Counted from the stretch's first letter, positions 34,765-46,086 are shown. The stretch: 64,000 nt of DNA from Torymus aiolomorphi (GCA_036365515.1 CM070876.1:130333394-130397393), one strand, 5' to 3'. Numbers and translations: made by a program. The notes: generated from the letters alone by a model not told the origin.

Positions 34765-35729
34765 CGTCGGGCTCAAGCACTGGGTCCTCGCGGTCTTGGT
34801 GCGCGGGGCGGCTACTGGGGTCCGCTACAATCCAGGGGCCTTGTGCGGAACGAGCTAAGTCACTGCACGACTTCCTTCCGTAACGGACCTGGTCGTCAAG
34901 CCCGGCGTCCGCCGCCTACCAGGGGTGGACGGGGCCGCGGTGGTTTCCATTCGGCGCCTTCCCGTGCTATGAACTTGGGATGTGACGAACCTGCTTCTCT
35001 GCCTAACTGGGAGACGCACTCCTGTGTTTTGGGTTCTTATCAGCCCGATCGGCGGGCACTTTCATGCGCCATTGAGTCGGAGTGGCCGATGGGACCCGAT
35101 GGTCCTGTTCGTCCACCCGGTGCGTCGACACCTCCATGCGCTATGCATTCCGGGTGGCCAACGGGAACCGATGGTTCGGTTCGTTCACCCATTGCCCGAC
35201 CATCCCCAGGTGCCATGCAATCCGAGCACCTGACGGAAGCCGAGGGCTTGACTCGTCCACATGGTCGGCGGTCGTCGTCGTGCACTACGGATTGCCAGGG
35301 TCCGATGAGGGCTGGTGGTTCGGTTCGTCCTCCTAGTCGGCGGATGCTTTCGCCCGAGCGGACTGGCTTCGTAGCTGTGGACATGCGGGACCGGGAACAG
35401 GAACAGGCTATATTTCGCCGGGCGCTGGAGGCCAGGTGGCGAAGGGATGGACAGCCTGCCACCTACGAGGAGGTGGTCAGTTACGTGCGGACTCCTTCGC
35501 CCTCACGCCCAGGCGAGCGGCAAGCTGAGGCTGAGGTTCAGCCCTGGCGTTCTCCGACGCGAATTTTGAGTCCAGAGCCGGATCAGTGCACCGATGGCCC
35601 GTCACAGGGGAGCTGCATATTGACGATCCTCTGCTGGATCCTCGAGCGCCAGTAGCAGGGGGCGTTCTCCTGCCCCTTCTGTAGTGGCTGACACCGAGCC
35701 AGTCAATAGGGGACCTGTGGCGCGTCAAG
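34765..35729 (+). CDS. Unknown protein with 24-residue tandem repeats, main exon
   Basis: An open frame runs 34,765-35,655. A short 5' coding-like piece ending WANIQ (to 34,651) joins it in phase across a 113-bp intron (CAG|GTTAGC ... TTCTAG|CGT); the 5' piece has no ATG after the preceding stop. The N-terminal part is Arg/Gly-rich (RPPPTRGGRGRGGFH). Then four imperfect 24-residue repeats follow (35,053-35,343; signature AM-S-W-G-DGSVR-P), then a charged helix (DREQEQAIFRRALEARWRR) and an SPxR/SPEP-rich tail. After about 35,610 coding character continues in another frame (SSASSRGRSPAPSVV) to a donor-like CAAG|GTATCG at 35,729, so a frameshift or sequence error is likely. No family recognised; Arg-, Pro- and Ser-rich composition suggests a nucleic-acid-binding or structural protein, but that is speculation. 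It may belong to an unrecognised transposon. Confidence 0.5.
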
Positions 35730-36795
35730 GTATCGGGCGTGGTCGTCTTTTTCAAGTTTCACAGTTACTCTGTACATGTCGTTGCATACCCAGTCCTTTT
35801 TTATTTTACAATATAATACAATTTTACCTACACGATGTTTGTTTTTATTTCCGTGCCTGTCCTAAAAATAATTCCTCTAACCTTCCTTCCCATAATGAGA
35901 GAATCCTTTTCGGCGCATGTGGTTCCTTTATGCATAATGGAGGGTATCGGTATTCTTTTATCACGGTGGAGGTCGGATATCTCGCACATTTTTTCTATTT
36001 CGCGATGTATCCGTTCCAGGGTTAAGAATTCGCGCGGTCAGTCGAGTTGTATATTCTCCGTTCTTTATTTCGAATTTTGCTCTTTAGTTGCACGGCGGTG
36101 AGTGTGCGCTTTACATTTGTGCTGACGTTTGATTTAACTTAATACGCGGCCTTCCACAGTTTAGTTTACGTTTACATAATACGTGCCTCGCTTAGTTTCC
36201 GATTATGACTCATTTGTCACGAGCCCAACATGCTCAATTGTCATCTCCAAAATCTGCCGTGTGTACCTGCTTACTATTTTCTAAGGATTTGGTATTAGCT
36301 TAAGCAAATCATTCCAACGATTACTATTATATTATTAATAAATGGGTTTCCTTTTCCTCTTCTGACTATCCCCGTGCATATTATAAATGCCTTACGCATT
36401 TACCAGGCGCGGGCCTATGATTTCCTCGTGCAACAACTCAATCGATTTAATCACTCATACACAGATCTCTCATGAGATAGCTGGTTGATAAAAGCAATTC
36501 ACTATATTATGTCGCTTATTCTGGCCAGGAATTCTTTAGATAATGAGCAGACGTGCGGTTCGCTGCATAACCCGCGTTCTATCGTATATGCGTTAGCGTG
36601 CCCCACCATGGCCCTGACCGCGACGTGGGAGAGATGCCGCAAGCAAGCTGGCGTTTCCTCTCCACATCACGTGACCGTTGGGCTCAAAGCTGCTCAGCGC
36701 CGAGATACGACTTGCGTCGTTGCACTTACTTTTTTTTTTGCAGCCAATTCAGAGCTTCTCTCCCTTTTTTTTTTTTTTTCTTCTTTCTTTTCTAG
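35730..36795 (+). other. Probable intron of the unknown gene
   Basis: No convincing coding frame. Starts with GTATCG and ends with a strong polypyrimidine tract and TTTTCTAG (36,760-36,795). Confidence 0.4.
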
Positions 36796-37035
36796 TTCCG
36801 CGACTCACATCTGCGGATCCCTTTCGCCGAGTTCCTGCCGCGACTCCACTCCGTAAACGAACTTCCTCCCTTTACGAGTACTCGAGTTGCTAGTTCGATA
36901 CAATACAAGGGAGCTGACCTTCGAAAGGTCAGGGAGATGGCGCGTGCGGGAATCGATGATCGGGCCATCGCTCTGTGTCTGCGGGAAGGTAGGGTCCCTG
37001 CACCTGCTTCTTCATACGTTGTATATAGGTTTTAG
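36796..37035 (+). CDS. Candidate 3' exon of the unknown gene
   Basis: Directly after a 30-nt polypyrimidine tract and TCTAG, one frame is open for 79 codons to TAG at 37,033-37,035. Its second half is strongly protein-like: KGADLRKVREMARAGIDD, then a second helix (AIALCLREGRV), resembling a small helical domain. In the phase matching the 35,729 donor, a different frame (PRLTSADPFRRVPAA) opens first and stops at 36,893, so the join needs either another donor or a frameshift. No family recognised. Confidence 0.45.
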   Translation, partial: FRDSHLRIPFAEFLPRLHSVNELPPFTSTRVASSIQYKGADLRKVREMARAGIDDRAIALCLREGRVPAPASSYVVYRF

Positions 37036-37654
37036 CGAATTCGGCCCGACTACTCATTTTTAATGCGTGACTTATACGTCTGTTTATTTTTACGATTAAG
37101 AGGTAAATTACTTTTCTCGCTTGCTATCATGGAATTTGATGAGTTTGTTTCCATTCCTTTTTCCTGTTTTTTTTTTTCGGAAATCATATTTCTGCGCCGT
37201 AACCTAAAAATTTGCTTCCTGTTTCCCCGTTTGTATTTTCGTTAGAATCATTTGCTTGTGTGAATGATTTGTTATGACTAAAGCGTAACCTACTCTTTCT
37301 CTCCTTTTTTTCTAAATTTTGACACATACAATTATTATTGGTATTTTAACGACACTCATTGCCGGCGCTAAAGATATTTATTATTTCCTATTTAAAAATT
37401 GTATATTTGACATATCTTTGCACGTGTAATGTGCCCCTTTTTTGACTTGGGCGCGCGAATTCCTCGCGATTGGCTTGTTGTTTCCCTCTTTTTCTTTAGA
37501 AGAACGTACGAGATATCGATCTTCACACGCGCGGCGTCTGAGGGACCGCGGAAAAATTTTCGTTCTTGTTTCCGGCACGTATGTAATATGCACGCCCGTC
37601 GTCTGAGGGGCCGCGGTTAATTTTCGTGCTCGACCATCCCTCCCGAAGCGATAT
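37036..37654. other. Region between unknown gene and gypsy-2
   Basis: No gene seen. Two short copies of GTCTGAGGGGCCGCGG-like sequence lie at about 37,525-37,615. The 3' LTR of gypsy-2 would be expected on this side but no match to its 5' LTR was found. Confidence 0.5.
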
Positions 37655-39713
37655 TTACTCGCTTCTCGAAAGCTCGCGATCCTCTATCTCTTTGGGTAGC
37701 TCGTAACTTCTTTTTAGGAGATTGAGGTGTACCGTCCGCGTTTGTTCCCCCTTTTGCATTTTGCCGTTATGTGTGTTGTAATTGATTTCGATGATTTCGA
37801 ATGGCCCTACGTACTCCCGGTCCATTTTGCCGTGTTTGGGGTTTTTCATGAGATATACCATTTCCCCTTCGCGGAAGTGATGGAGGTTTTGCTTCTGGTC
37901 GAAGTAAAATTTGTATTTATATTCCGCTTGGGCCAAGTTCATGGCCGCCAATGTTCTCAGCTGTGCTAACGATTGTGTAGCGTCGGCTAGATATTCGCTA
38001 TAGGTTAGTAGTTCCTCTTGTGGGGGGAAACTAGAGGGGGTTCGGGTCCGGTCTCCAAATACTACCTCGTGCGGGCTATAACCTAATGCTTCATGTACCG
38101 TGGCATTATACGAGTGTTGCGCTAGTGGCAATAACTCGTCCCAATTCTCGTATGCGTTCAGGTACATTTTCAAATACTCGTTGAGTGTGTGGTGCATTCT
38201 CTCGATTCCCCCATTTGACTGCGGGTGGTAAGCTGTAGTGCAGAATTTATTTATCTTAAAGGCTTTCGCAAATTCGTTCATCATCTTGTTCACAAAGTGG
38301 GTTCCTTGGTCGGATATAATAACTGCTGGGGCCCCGAAGTAGCTGATTAGTTTCTCCGTCAGCACGCGAGTCACTTCTCCCGCCATAGCTTGCTCGGTTG
38401 GCGCGAGTATGCAGTATTTATTGAAATTGTCTTGTATTGTCAGAATGTATTGGTTATCTAGTTTAGTCACCTCCTTCGGCCCCACACAGTCTATTGAAAT
38501 TTTGCTGAACGGTTTTGAGGGTGTGTCGCTTATTATCATCGGAAGCCGTGTCTTTACCCGGACGAGTTTGTCGGTTTGGCAGTCCGGGCAGGCCCGTACG
38601 AACTGTCGCACATCCGATTGCATATTCCTCCAGTAATACTCGTGGGCCAGTCTATCATAGGTTTTAGTTATCCGCTTATGACCACCTATAGCCGATTCGT
38701 GATATTCTTTAATGATCTGGTAACGCTCCTCCACTTTTGGTACTGGGAGGTTATTTTTAAAGAAGACTATCGTGATATCGATCCCTTTGAACGTTTGATT
38801 ATATTGCTCGATAAGAAAACTCCAATCGGCCAAAGTTAGTACGGCTAAGTCCCTGATAATGCCTATGGATCTTATCTCGAACTGTAGGACCAACTGTTTT
38901 AACGTGCGAATACATTGCCTTATATCGGGTCGCATGGCTTTACTATCTATGTGTGTTTTGACAAACACTCCCAATATTCGACCTCTACTTGTCTCCGTAA
39001 GGCGTATTTTTCCTATGGCCTGCGGTGACCCTCTTAGGTCATCTTCCGAGATGTATCGTCGCTCTAGAAGGGCCTGTAGTACCTCCGTTTCGAAATATAA
39101 CTCCGTTGGTATTAAGTAAACTAAATTTTCCTTGTACGTGAATGGTTGCTCATCCAGTAGTTGTACGTGTGTAAATGTCCCCTCGCTGGCCCTGTCTATT
39201 AGCCATGGGGGCAGTATGTGTGATGGTCGTGCTTCGGCTACTAGGTATTGGGTCATTAATCCAGTGCAGTGCGCGGAAGTTGGGAGTGCCTCCTCTATAT
39301 GGGTCTCGTCCATGGCTCCGACGGACGTTCTATTGCGTTCAAGCTGATCGGAGGTATTTTCCGTTGTAGGGAGATATGGCGTGTAGTGGACCCCTGTTAG
39401 GTTTATGTGTGCGAATTCGGGACTTTCGTTTGCCTTATAGTGGAGGAACCTCACCCGCTCGTTTACGTGGAAATGTACGCATACGTTCTGCTTGTATTCC
39501 TGTGAGAATATGTAAATGCAGTCTCCATCAGCATACTCGTTGATGTCTGATAGAATACGACAGGCCTCCAGGGGGTTTCTACAGGATGCCAGAGCCGAAC
39601 TCTCTAATAACCTTGCTCGTATTTCTCCCGGGGATGTATCTAATCGCAGTGCTTTAATCAGGGAGAAAAAAAGGCAGTTCCCGTGCGGAGAACTCGGGAT
39701 GTCCTTATCTTAG
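37655..39713 (-). CDS. OTU domain, macro-like segment and integrase of gypsy-2
   Basis: One frame is open from just after a TAA at about 39,714 to the stop at 37,655. (a) An OTU-type cysteine protease: PHGNCLFFSLIKAL with the nucleophile Cys, CIYIFSQEY, VRFLHY, and HINLTGVHYTPYL with the catalytic His; the usual Asp before GNC is His. (b) A macro-like segment (residues 108-232 counted from codon 39,454): NLVYLIPTEL, GRILGVFVKTH, IRSIGI, a Trp helix and DITIVFF. (c) A complete Ty3/gypsy integrase: HHCC (H252, H259, C289, C292), DDE residues D322, D382 and E418 with correct spacing, and the C-terminal YVGPFEIIEI barrel. OTU domains remove ubiquitin; placing one in a gypsy pol implies interference with host ubiquitination. 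No start codon lies near 39,713, so it is probably made by frameshift or as part of a polyprotein, or an upstream stop is a mutation. Confidence 0.8.
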
Positions 39714-40177
39714 GTGAGGGGTAGGTCCGGCTGTGCGCATTGCTACTCTTCCGTGTATACGTAGAACCCCTGTATTGACGTCGACGGGGGGCCTTCGTTG
39801 CTGACTTCCATAAGGCTGGCGACCCCTCGGCTCGCGTTCCCTTCCTTTTCGCGGTGGTTTGACGGCGGATCGCCGTCCCAAGAGTCGCTCGCTAGTTACT
39901 CCTCGTTGGTAGCCTTCGCAGGACTTGGCCCGCCTGATCCAGTTCGCTGGTCCAGTGACGGATTATTTCCCTTGGGAGGAGAAGTTTCCGGCTCGCTACC
40001 AGTAAGAAGTCCGGTTTCCGATTCTTCGACCGGGTTCATGGTTCCGGGGGTGTTACACCTTTGGTCAATGCCCTCGGCCCGTGTGCCGGGATTCGTTTTA
40101 ATCGATTCCGAGGCCGCGCCGTCATCGTTTATGCTTTTCATGCTGATATCTCCATCATTTATCGGGGTGACATGATA
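39714..40177 (-). other. Spacer between accessory ORF and OTU-integrase ORF
   Basis: Low-complexity coding-like sequence in one frame (40,141-39,896, rich in Glu, Ser, Pro, Gly) with stops at either end. Probably a decayed linker joining the two ORFs. Confidence 0.45.
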
Positions 40178-41272
40178 TTACCCCTGGCGTGAATCGTACC
40201 CTGCGTGCGTCGGCGTCACCTCTAGATCCTCGGTGTAGGATGGCATTCCCGTAGCAGGCGCCACGTCATCTTCGCTTTCTGGTTGAATCTCCCGTCTTTC
40301 GCCCGCGGGACTAGCGTTTTGTATTGGCGAGATCGCTGCTGAACTTTCGTCCCATGTCAGGCGTGAATCCTGAGCTGTCGGTCCCTGATGGGGTGTAGAG
40401 TTGCCCTGGGGTCCGGCGTCCGCCTCCGGATGAGCGGGTGTTTCCCATATGTCTATACGGAACCCTGATCGGCCGTTATTCTCTCTTTCCTCTATTTCCA
40501 CCATGAACTTTACTATTGCCCCTCTTTTAACGGAACTGTCTAGCAACTGGCGCAGCCTGTCTTTTACGGACTCGCTCGCGAGGCCTATATTTTGCAAACC
40601 CAACGTGTCTTCGAGAAGGAGTTCATTCCCCTCGTTGCTTTTTTGGGCGGCCTTGGGTCCCGATTTTCCAATATCCAATTCCTGTCTTCCGGTCAGACCA
40701 GCCATTGGTGTGCCGGGATATTTCGCGTCTAAGCGCGGAATGTTTGAGATCTTACTATTACTTAATGACCGTGGCCCCAATCCTATTGACGTGGGGTTGG
40801 ATTCCGCTTCGATGGATTCCCTCAGTATCTCGTCTATCCGTTCCCACTCTGATTTGGGCAGGTGATATCTGTAGTTCGATATCTTCGTCAGATTGACATT
40901 AGTCAATATGCTTTCGATTTCTATGTTGTTGTGATAAGACAGCGTGTACACCTGTTTATTGTCGTCTGATTCTGTAAGCCAGTGCACGCGCAACTGGCCT
41001 CTTGATTTGAGTATGTCGCGGTTTAACGAACAGAGCCAAAAGCCGTCGTCAACATTACGTACAGCGAGAAATTCTCCTTTTTTGTATAAGATCGGGGATT
41101 CAGTTTCCTTTTGATTTTCCCTTTCCTTTTGGCTTAATGCTTCGGGATTTCTTCTTGGAAGCAGAACAATTGGCATGCCTTGCTGACCACTTGATTCACC
41201 TGGTAATGAGATCCCGTTAAGATTTGTTTCACTTGCTGGTGTGCTATCAGTAGTTTCGCCGTACAGGGTCAT
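40178..41272 (-). CDS. Accessory ORF of gypsy-2 with small beta-rich module
   Basis: 364 codons. Its ATG overlaps the stop of the RT/RNase H ORF (ATGA at 41,269-41,272). Residues 66-131 (40,880-41,077) form the module shared with gypsy-1: GEFLAVRNVDDGFWLCS, VHWLTES, VYTLSYHNNIEI, ILTNVNLTKI, suggestive of an SH3/Tudor- or chromo-like fold. A short helix (WERIDEILRESIEAE) follows, also present in gypsy-1 (EEKSRVEHILSDSI). The remaining 200 residues are acidic and disordered-looking. Function unknown; position suggests a role with integrase or chromatin targeting, which is inference. Confidence 0.65.
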   Translation of the reverse strand: MTLYGETTDSTPASETNLNGISLPGESSGQQGMPIVLLPRRNPEALSQKERENQKETESPILYKKGEFLAVRNVDDGFWLCSLNRDILKSRGQLRVHWLTESDDNKQVYTLSYHNNIEIESILTNVNLTKISNYRYHLPKSEWERIDEILRESIEAESNPTSIGLGPRSLSNSKISNIPRLDAKYPGTPMAGLTGRQELDIGKSGPKAAQKSNEGNELLLEDTLGLQNIGLASESVKDRLRQLLDSSVKRGAIVKFMVEIEERENNGRSGFRIDIWETPAHPEADAGPQGNSTPHQGPTAQDSRLTWDESSAAISPIQNASPAGERREIQPESEDDVAPATGMPSYTEDLEVTPTHAGYDSRQG

Positions 41273-43247
41273 TGCCCGTATATAAGCGGTTGGGCCCGCG
41301 GGGCGTCTGGGATTGGCCTGGCGGCTGAGGTTCCATCTCGCATGTTACGCTCCTTCCTTAAGTATGCTAGCTCTTTATTCTCCTCCGCCTGAGCTATTAC
41401 TGAATTTCTGTCCGGTTCTGTACCTTGAGGGATCTTCCGACATACGGGAAGCCTGCAGCCTGCTCTTCCTTCACTTTGTCTTCGGTATCTCCGCCTTTTC
41501 AGCCCTCGAGTCCTTGTTTCCGTATCCGAGCCCTCTCGATAATCCGGGTCCGTTGACGAGCCTTCCCATTCATCTGAGTCTGTTGAGGAGTCTAAGTTGG
41601 ATATCTTTTTCTCCCGTAGATCACCGGAGCTTTCCCCGCTACCCGACATTTGGGCGCCGTTTTCGCCGCGATCTCTTTTGGCATGCCTTGTGGTAGATCT
41701 TGTTGCGTACAATATGCTGGCCGGGGGATCGTATTCGTTGTAGTTGTCTTCTTTCTCTTGTCTTCCCGCTAATTCGTAGAGTTTTACCCGGGGTTGATCC
41801 GGATTTTCTTCTCCCTCCTGTATGATTGGGTCCCTGGATAGAGCATTTGCGTTGCAGTTTCGCGGTCCTGGTCTGTAAATAACTTCGAAGTCGTAGCCGC
41901 ACAGTTCCGCCTTCAGCCGGTTGAACCATAAGTCCGGCTTCTTGGTGTTATGAAAATGCTTCAGCGGCTCGTGGTCTGTAATAACCGTGAATTTTCGACC
42001 GTATAAGAAGGGCCTAAATTGTTCTTTCGCAAAAACAATAGCAAGGAGCTCTCGATCGTATGTCGAATAACGTAGCTCTGGTCCCCTTAGACAACGAGAG
42101 GTATACTGGCAGGCATGGTCTTTTCCTATTTCACCTTGTCCTAGTATGGCTCCTAGGGCAAAGTCGCTTGGGTCGGTTGTTATGATAAATTCCTTTGATA
42201 GATCGGGCACCATCAAGACGGGCTTGCTGAAGAGCGCATTTTTTATTTTTTCGAACACCTGTTGCTCGGCTTCCCCCCATATAAACGGCTGCTTGCCCAT
42301 ATAATCGCGTTCTCTTAACAGATTTGATAGGGGCCAGGCTATTTTTGCGAATCCTTCTACGAATCGGCGGTAATATCCTGCTAACCCTAGGAACTGTTTG
42401 ATTTTCTTTTTGCTTGTAGGGACGGGAAAATTGCGTACTGCTTCGATCTTCTTCGGATCTGGTCGTATTTTCCCGTTGTCGGCAATGTGACCCAGAAAGC
42501 TAGCCTCCCGTTGCAAGAATTGGCATTTACTTGGCTCTATAGTGAGGTTGGCGTCGTCTAGTCTTCTCATAAGTCGCCTAACTTTCTTCCCGTGCTCCTC
42601 TAAATCCGTCGCGAAGACTATTATATCGTCTAGATAGACGTATAATTCTACCCCCTGTAGTCCACTCAATACGAGGTCCATTAGGCCCTGAAAGGTAGCG
42701 GGCGCGTTGCACAGGCCCATGCCCATGTTTTCAAATCAATCGCCGTAATATATTGGGCCGTTGCTACGGATTCTATAATATCTGTTATAAGTGGAAGCGG
42801 GTAACTATTGCCTACGGTTATCTCGTTTAATTGGCGAAAATCTGTCACCATTCGCCATCTCTTTTCTCCATTTTTTCCACTTTTCTTGAGGACTACCCAC
42901 ATCATCGATGAGTAAGGGCTATCAGAGGGTCTAATCACCCCTTCCTCTAAACATTTGGATATTTGCCGCTGCATTTCCTCCTTTATAGCAGGCGGGTGGC
43001 GAGGCCTCTTAGCTCGTACTGGCTCGTCTGTTGTGGTCACTATTTTATGCGTCACTAAATGCGTCGCTTTTAATTTTTCTCCTGGTAATCCAAAAATATG
43101 TGGCTGTTCCCTTATTAATTCTTTAATATGCGCTATTTCCTCTTCATTTAGGTCCTTTAGAGTGTCGGGGTCTAGTGCCTTGAATACTTTTGTTGCTCGG
43201 TCCTGTTCACTGAAGGACGTTCGCGTGGTCCTGTTCACTGAAATCAT
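41269..43247 (-). pseudogene. Reverse transcriptase and RNase H of gypsy-2, with RT deletion
   Basis: The frame 43,247-42,681 covers the RT N-terminus (PYSSMMWVVLKKSG, RMVTDFRQLNE, YITAIDLK). It then jumps, with a frame change near 42,725, to GLCNAPATFQGLMD: about 35 residues between motif A and motif B are deleted. The second frame (42,726-41,269) is intact: YLDD box (VYLDDIIVFA), FLGLAGYYRRF thumb, RNase H with TTDPSDFALGA, YDRELLAIVF, FTVITDHEPLKHF and NANALSRD, where the last catalytic Asp is Asn. It ends with a 190-residue charged tail. The palm deletion abolishes polymerase activity. Confidence 0.88.
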
Positions 43248-43870
43248 CTATGTTTGGTCCGCTGAATACTTCGTCCTTTTCGCGCATCACTTCGCAGGTT
43301 TCTAACGTGACTGTCGGAGCCTTAATTCGTATGGGCTCTTCGCTGATATTGTAGCAGAGTGCGTGTACTTTACCATCTCTATTTTCGGCTATGAAATTCC
43401 CAAATAATACCTTGGGCCCCAACTTTGTAAGGGGACTAGCCCTACTTTCTCCTCTTTATTTTGGACTCTCGCGTAAATTACCTGCCTTGTATGTGGCGGG
43501 ATTATAAATTCCTCTTCCCTCTCAAAGGGTATAACTAATTGCCCTGCCTCTATGCACTTGTTAGCGGCATTGACTTTGATGCCGTGTTTAGCTAACATAT
43601 CCCACCTCAACAGTCCGTCTGCATCTATGGGAAAATCATTAGGGATTACGTGCGCTTCGCAGGGGAGTCCGCTTAATGCTACATTTACGCTTCCTAGAGT
43701 CACGCATTTACCAGGCGTGATGCCACTTATAGTAACTAACTTTTCTGTATTTATAGCTCCTTTTCTACGCACTCTTGCTTAATTAGTGACACATCTGCTC
43801 TTGTATCACCATAAAATTGACCCCTATTTCTTCTGAGATGTGCGCTTCTCACGTTAACTATGGGGGGTCG
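43248..43870 (-). pseudogene. Aspartic protease of gypsy-2
   Basis: The catalytic loop reads GDTRADVSLI at 43,790-43,815: the invariant Gly of D-T/S-G is Arg (AGA). After a frameshift near 43,765 the rest of the retropepsin follows (LVTISGITPGKCVTLG, HVIPNDFPIDADGLL, DMLAKHGIKV) to 43,389. The link to RT (ISEEPIRIKAPTVTLETCEV) occupies 43,422-43,207. Confidence 0.8.
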
Positions 43871-46086
43871 ACGTCCTGCCTGGGCGAATCTTATAGCGTA
43901 TTTGGGTCTACTTGCGCTTGCCTCCTCTTTTACTTGCTCGGTCCCGCAGGACTCTGGCGCCGAGCATCCTGGAAGTTTAAATGCCCGGTCGCGTTCCCCC
44001 TGTTCGGCTCCTCGTTGTTGACGCTATTTCCCGCGCCATTTCGTCCGTTATCATAACGTCGATCGTTGTTCCGATCATGGTATCTTCGATCTTCGTTGCG
44101 ATCCTGATTTCCATCTCTCGGATAACAATTTGGGCGGTCATCTCTGTTAGTTGCATTGCAATTGGGACGATAACGCACATCGCGATTTCCGCGGCCTCTC
44201 TGATTTCGATAGTTATTGGGTCGGTATTCTGGTCTCCAATTTATTCGCGAATCTCGGTTAATTCTCGGATCCTTTTTGGGATAGCGGTCAGGTCGACCCT
44301 CGTAATTCCTTGGGTCTTGTATGTTTATGTCGCGCGGTCCTGCCCGAGGGTTAACGTTTGAGGGTTACGTGGGATACCCTGCTGTCGGGTATGTCACCGG
44401 GGGAGCCGGACCCATTGGGTACGGGGTATATACGACTTGTGGTGGCTGTGGTGGGGATGGTGCTGCCAGCTTGTCTCGGTTCTCTAGGGTAACTTCCCCG
44501 TTCTTCAGGGCTTTTTGTAGGGCGTAGCAATCACCATATTGATGTCCCTTCTTTTGGCAGAAGATGCAAAATTTCGTCTCTGTGTCCTTATACCGGCACC
44601 TACCCTCGGGATGCTCGTCCAAGCCGCAGACGCCGCAGCGATCCTTAGCGGGGGCCCTCCTGATCATGGCCTCCAGCGGATTGTCGTTTTTTAGTTTAGC
44701 GTATTGTTCCATCAGTTCGGTTAGAATACCTTCTGCGGTGATGGGGCCCGACTGCATCCCCCCGCGTCGTGCCCCGGTTCTCTGTTCCACTCTTACGGCT
44801 TCTGTTATCGCCTCTACCAGGGTTTTGGAATTCGCGGCTCTTACTTGGTGTTGCAGATCCCCTTCAAGTCCGTACAGAAACTGATCGAGAGCTTCCGAGT
44901 CATTCCTATTTTTGTAAGTTAGTTTCTCGAAATCTTGTAGGGATCTATCGGCATCGTAAGTATTCAGTAGTCGATTCAGCAAGATTTCTACGCGCTGTCC
45001 ATAACTTCCGGACGCTTTCCCCTTTCTTTTGTTTGATAACCTTAAGTTCGGCGAGTAATCTGTCGGCACCTCCGGCGTGCGTGTACCTCATTGTAATATC
45101 TTCGAGTATTTTTTCGACCGATGTAAAACGGTTCATACGGCACATATAACCATCCGCAGCTCGTCCGCGAAACTTTGAGGCTAATACACTCATCAGCCAG
45201 TATTCAGCTGATGGGCCAAATTCGTTCAGTACGTTGCGCACTACGCGGCAAAAGAAAGCCACCGAGTCGGGATTTCCGTCGAACGGGAGAATCGTATTCA
45301 TAGCCTGTTGTAGCGAAAATGTCCACGTAGCGTCCCTCGATCGGGAGACGCGCGGGTGTGGCTGTGGAAGGTCGATGGACTCGGGCAGTGGCTCGGCGAG
45401 GGGCTGACGCATCGGTATATAGCCTGCCCCGGAACTTGGAAGCTCTGTTTTTAATTCTGACTCTATATTTGTTAACCCGCTAGCCCTTTTGGCGTGCGTG
45501 AGGAAATGATTGTAACCCGACAGTCTTCTCGCCTTAAATTGTGGTATTTGGTCAGGCGATACCCACTTCGGTATGTAGTCATTGGGTGCTTCTGTGGCTG
45601 TGTGCGGAGCACAGAGTAAGTTGCGATCCACGCTCGCGGCGTTGGACGCTGCCGGGAGTCCCCCATTATTAAGTACAGTTTTCCCGGGCGACGCCCTCCC
45701 GGTGGAGTACATTGCCTGCAATAGTTCTCTTGACGGGTTCGGGGATTTCGATTGCGTTTTTGGTAATTTTTGTAATCTGGCCGCGAGTTCTTCTCTATAG
45801 TTCGTAATAATTTGTACCTCGTCGATCCCCAGATCTCCGGCCCCCACAGATAAAACGTGATCGAGCTTCCGACTCGCGATTTCCAAAGCCTCGGGAGAGG
45901 AAGAGCTATTGCCATGTCGGCACAGGCGAGAGCGCCATTAATGTCGGCCTCCAGCTGATCCGTCGTTCGAAACCCGGGGGTTCAAGGGCGTACCCCTGAG
46001 CATCGCATTACTTCTACGTCGGGATCGAATCCGGCGGCTTCATTTTGCCACGGGGAGTCAAGGCTATATTCTTCGTTATTCCTCAT
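43871..46086 (-). pseudogene. Gag of gypsy-2 with two CCHC zinc knuckles
   Basis: ATG at 46,086 starts MRNNEEYSLDSPWQNEAAG; a TGA about 34 codons on is probably a decayed CGA. Frame changes near 45,890 and 45,000-45,070 separate three coding stretches. The capsid-like part contains LPFDGNPDSVAFFCRVVRNV; the 45,069-44,365 stretch ends in two knuckles, CGVCGLDEHPEGRC and CIFCQKKGHQYGDC, both C-x2-C-x4-H-x4-C. An Arg/Asn/Asp-rich tail (44,178-43,930) follows. Confidence 0.82.

Noticed and set aside
37381..37593. 70-codon minus-strand ORF after the gypsy-2 integrase considered as env start
   Set aside because: No signal peptide, cysteine pattern or transmembrane segment; not comparable to the env-like ORF of gypsy-1.
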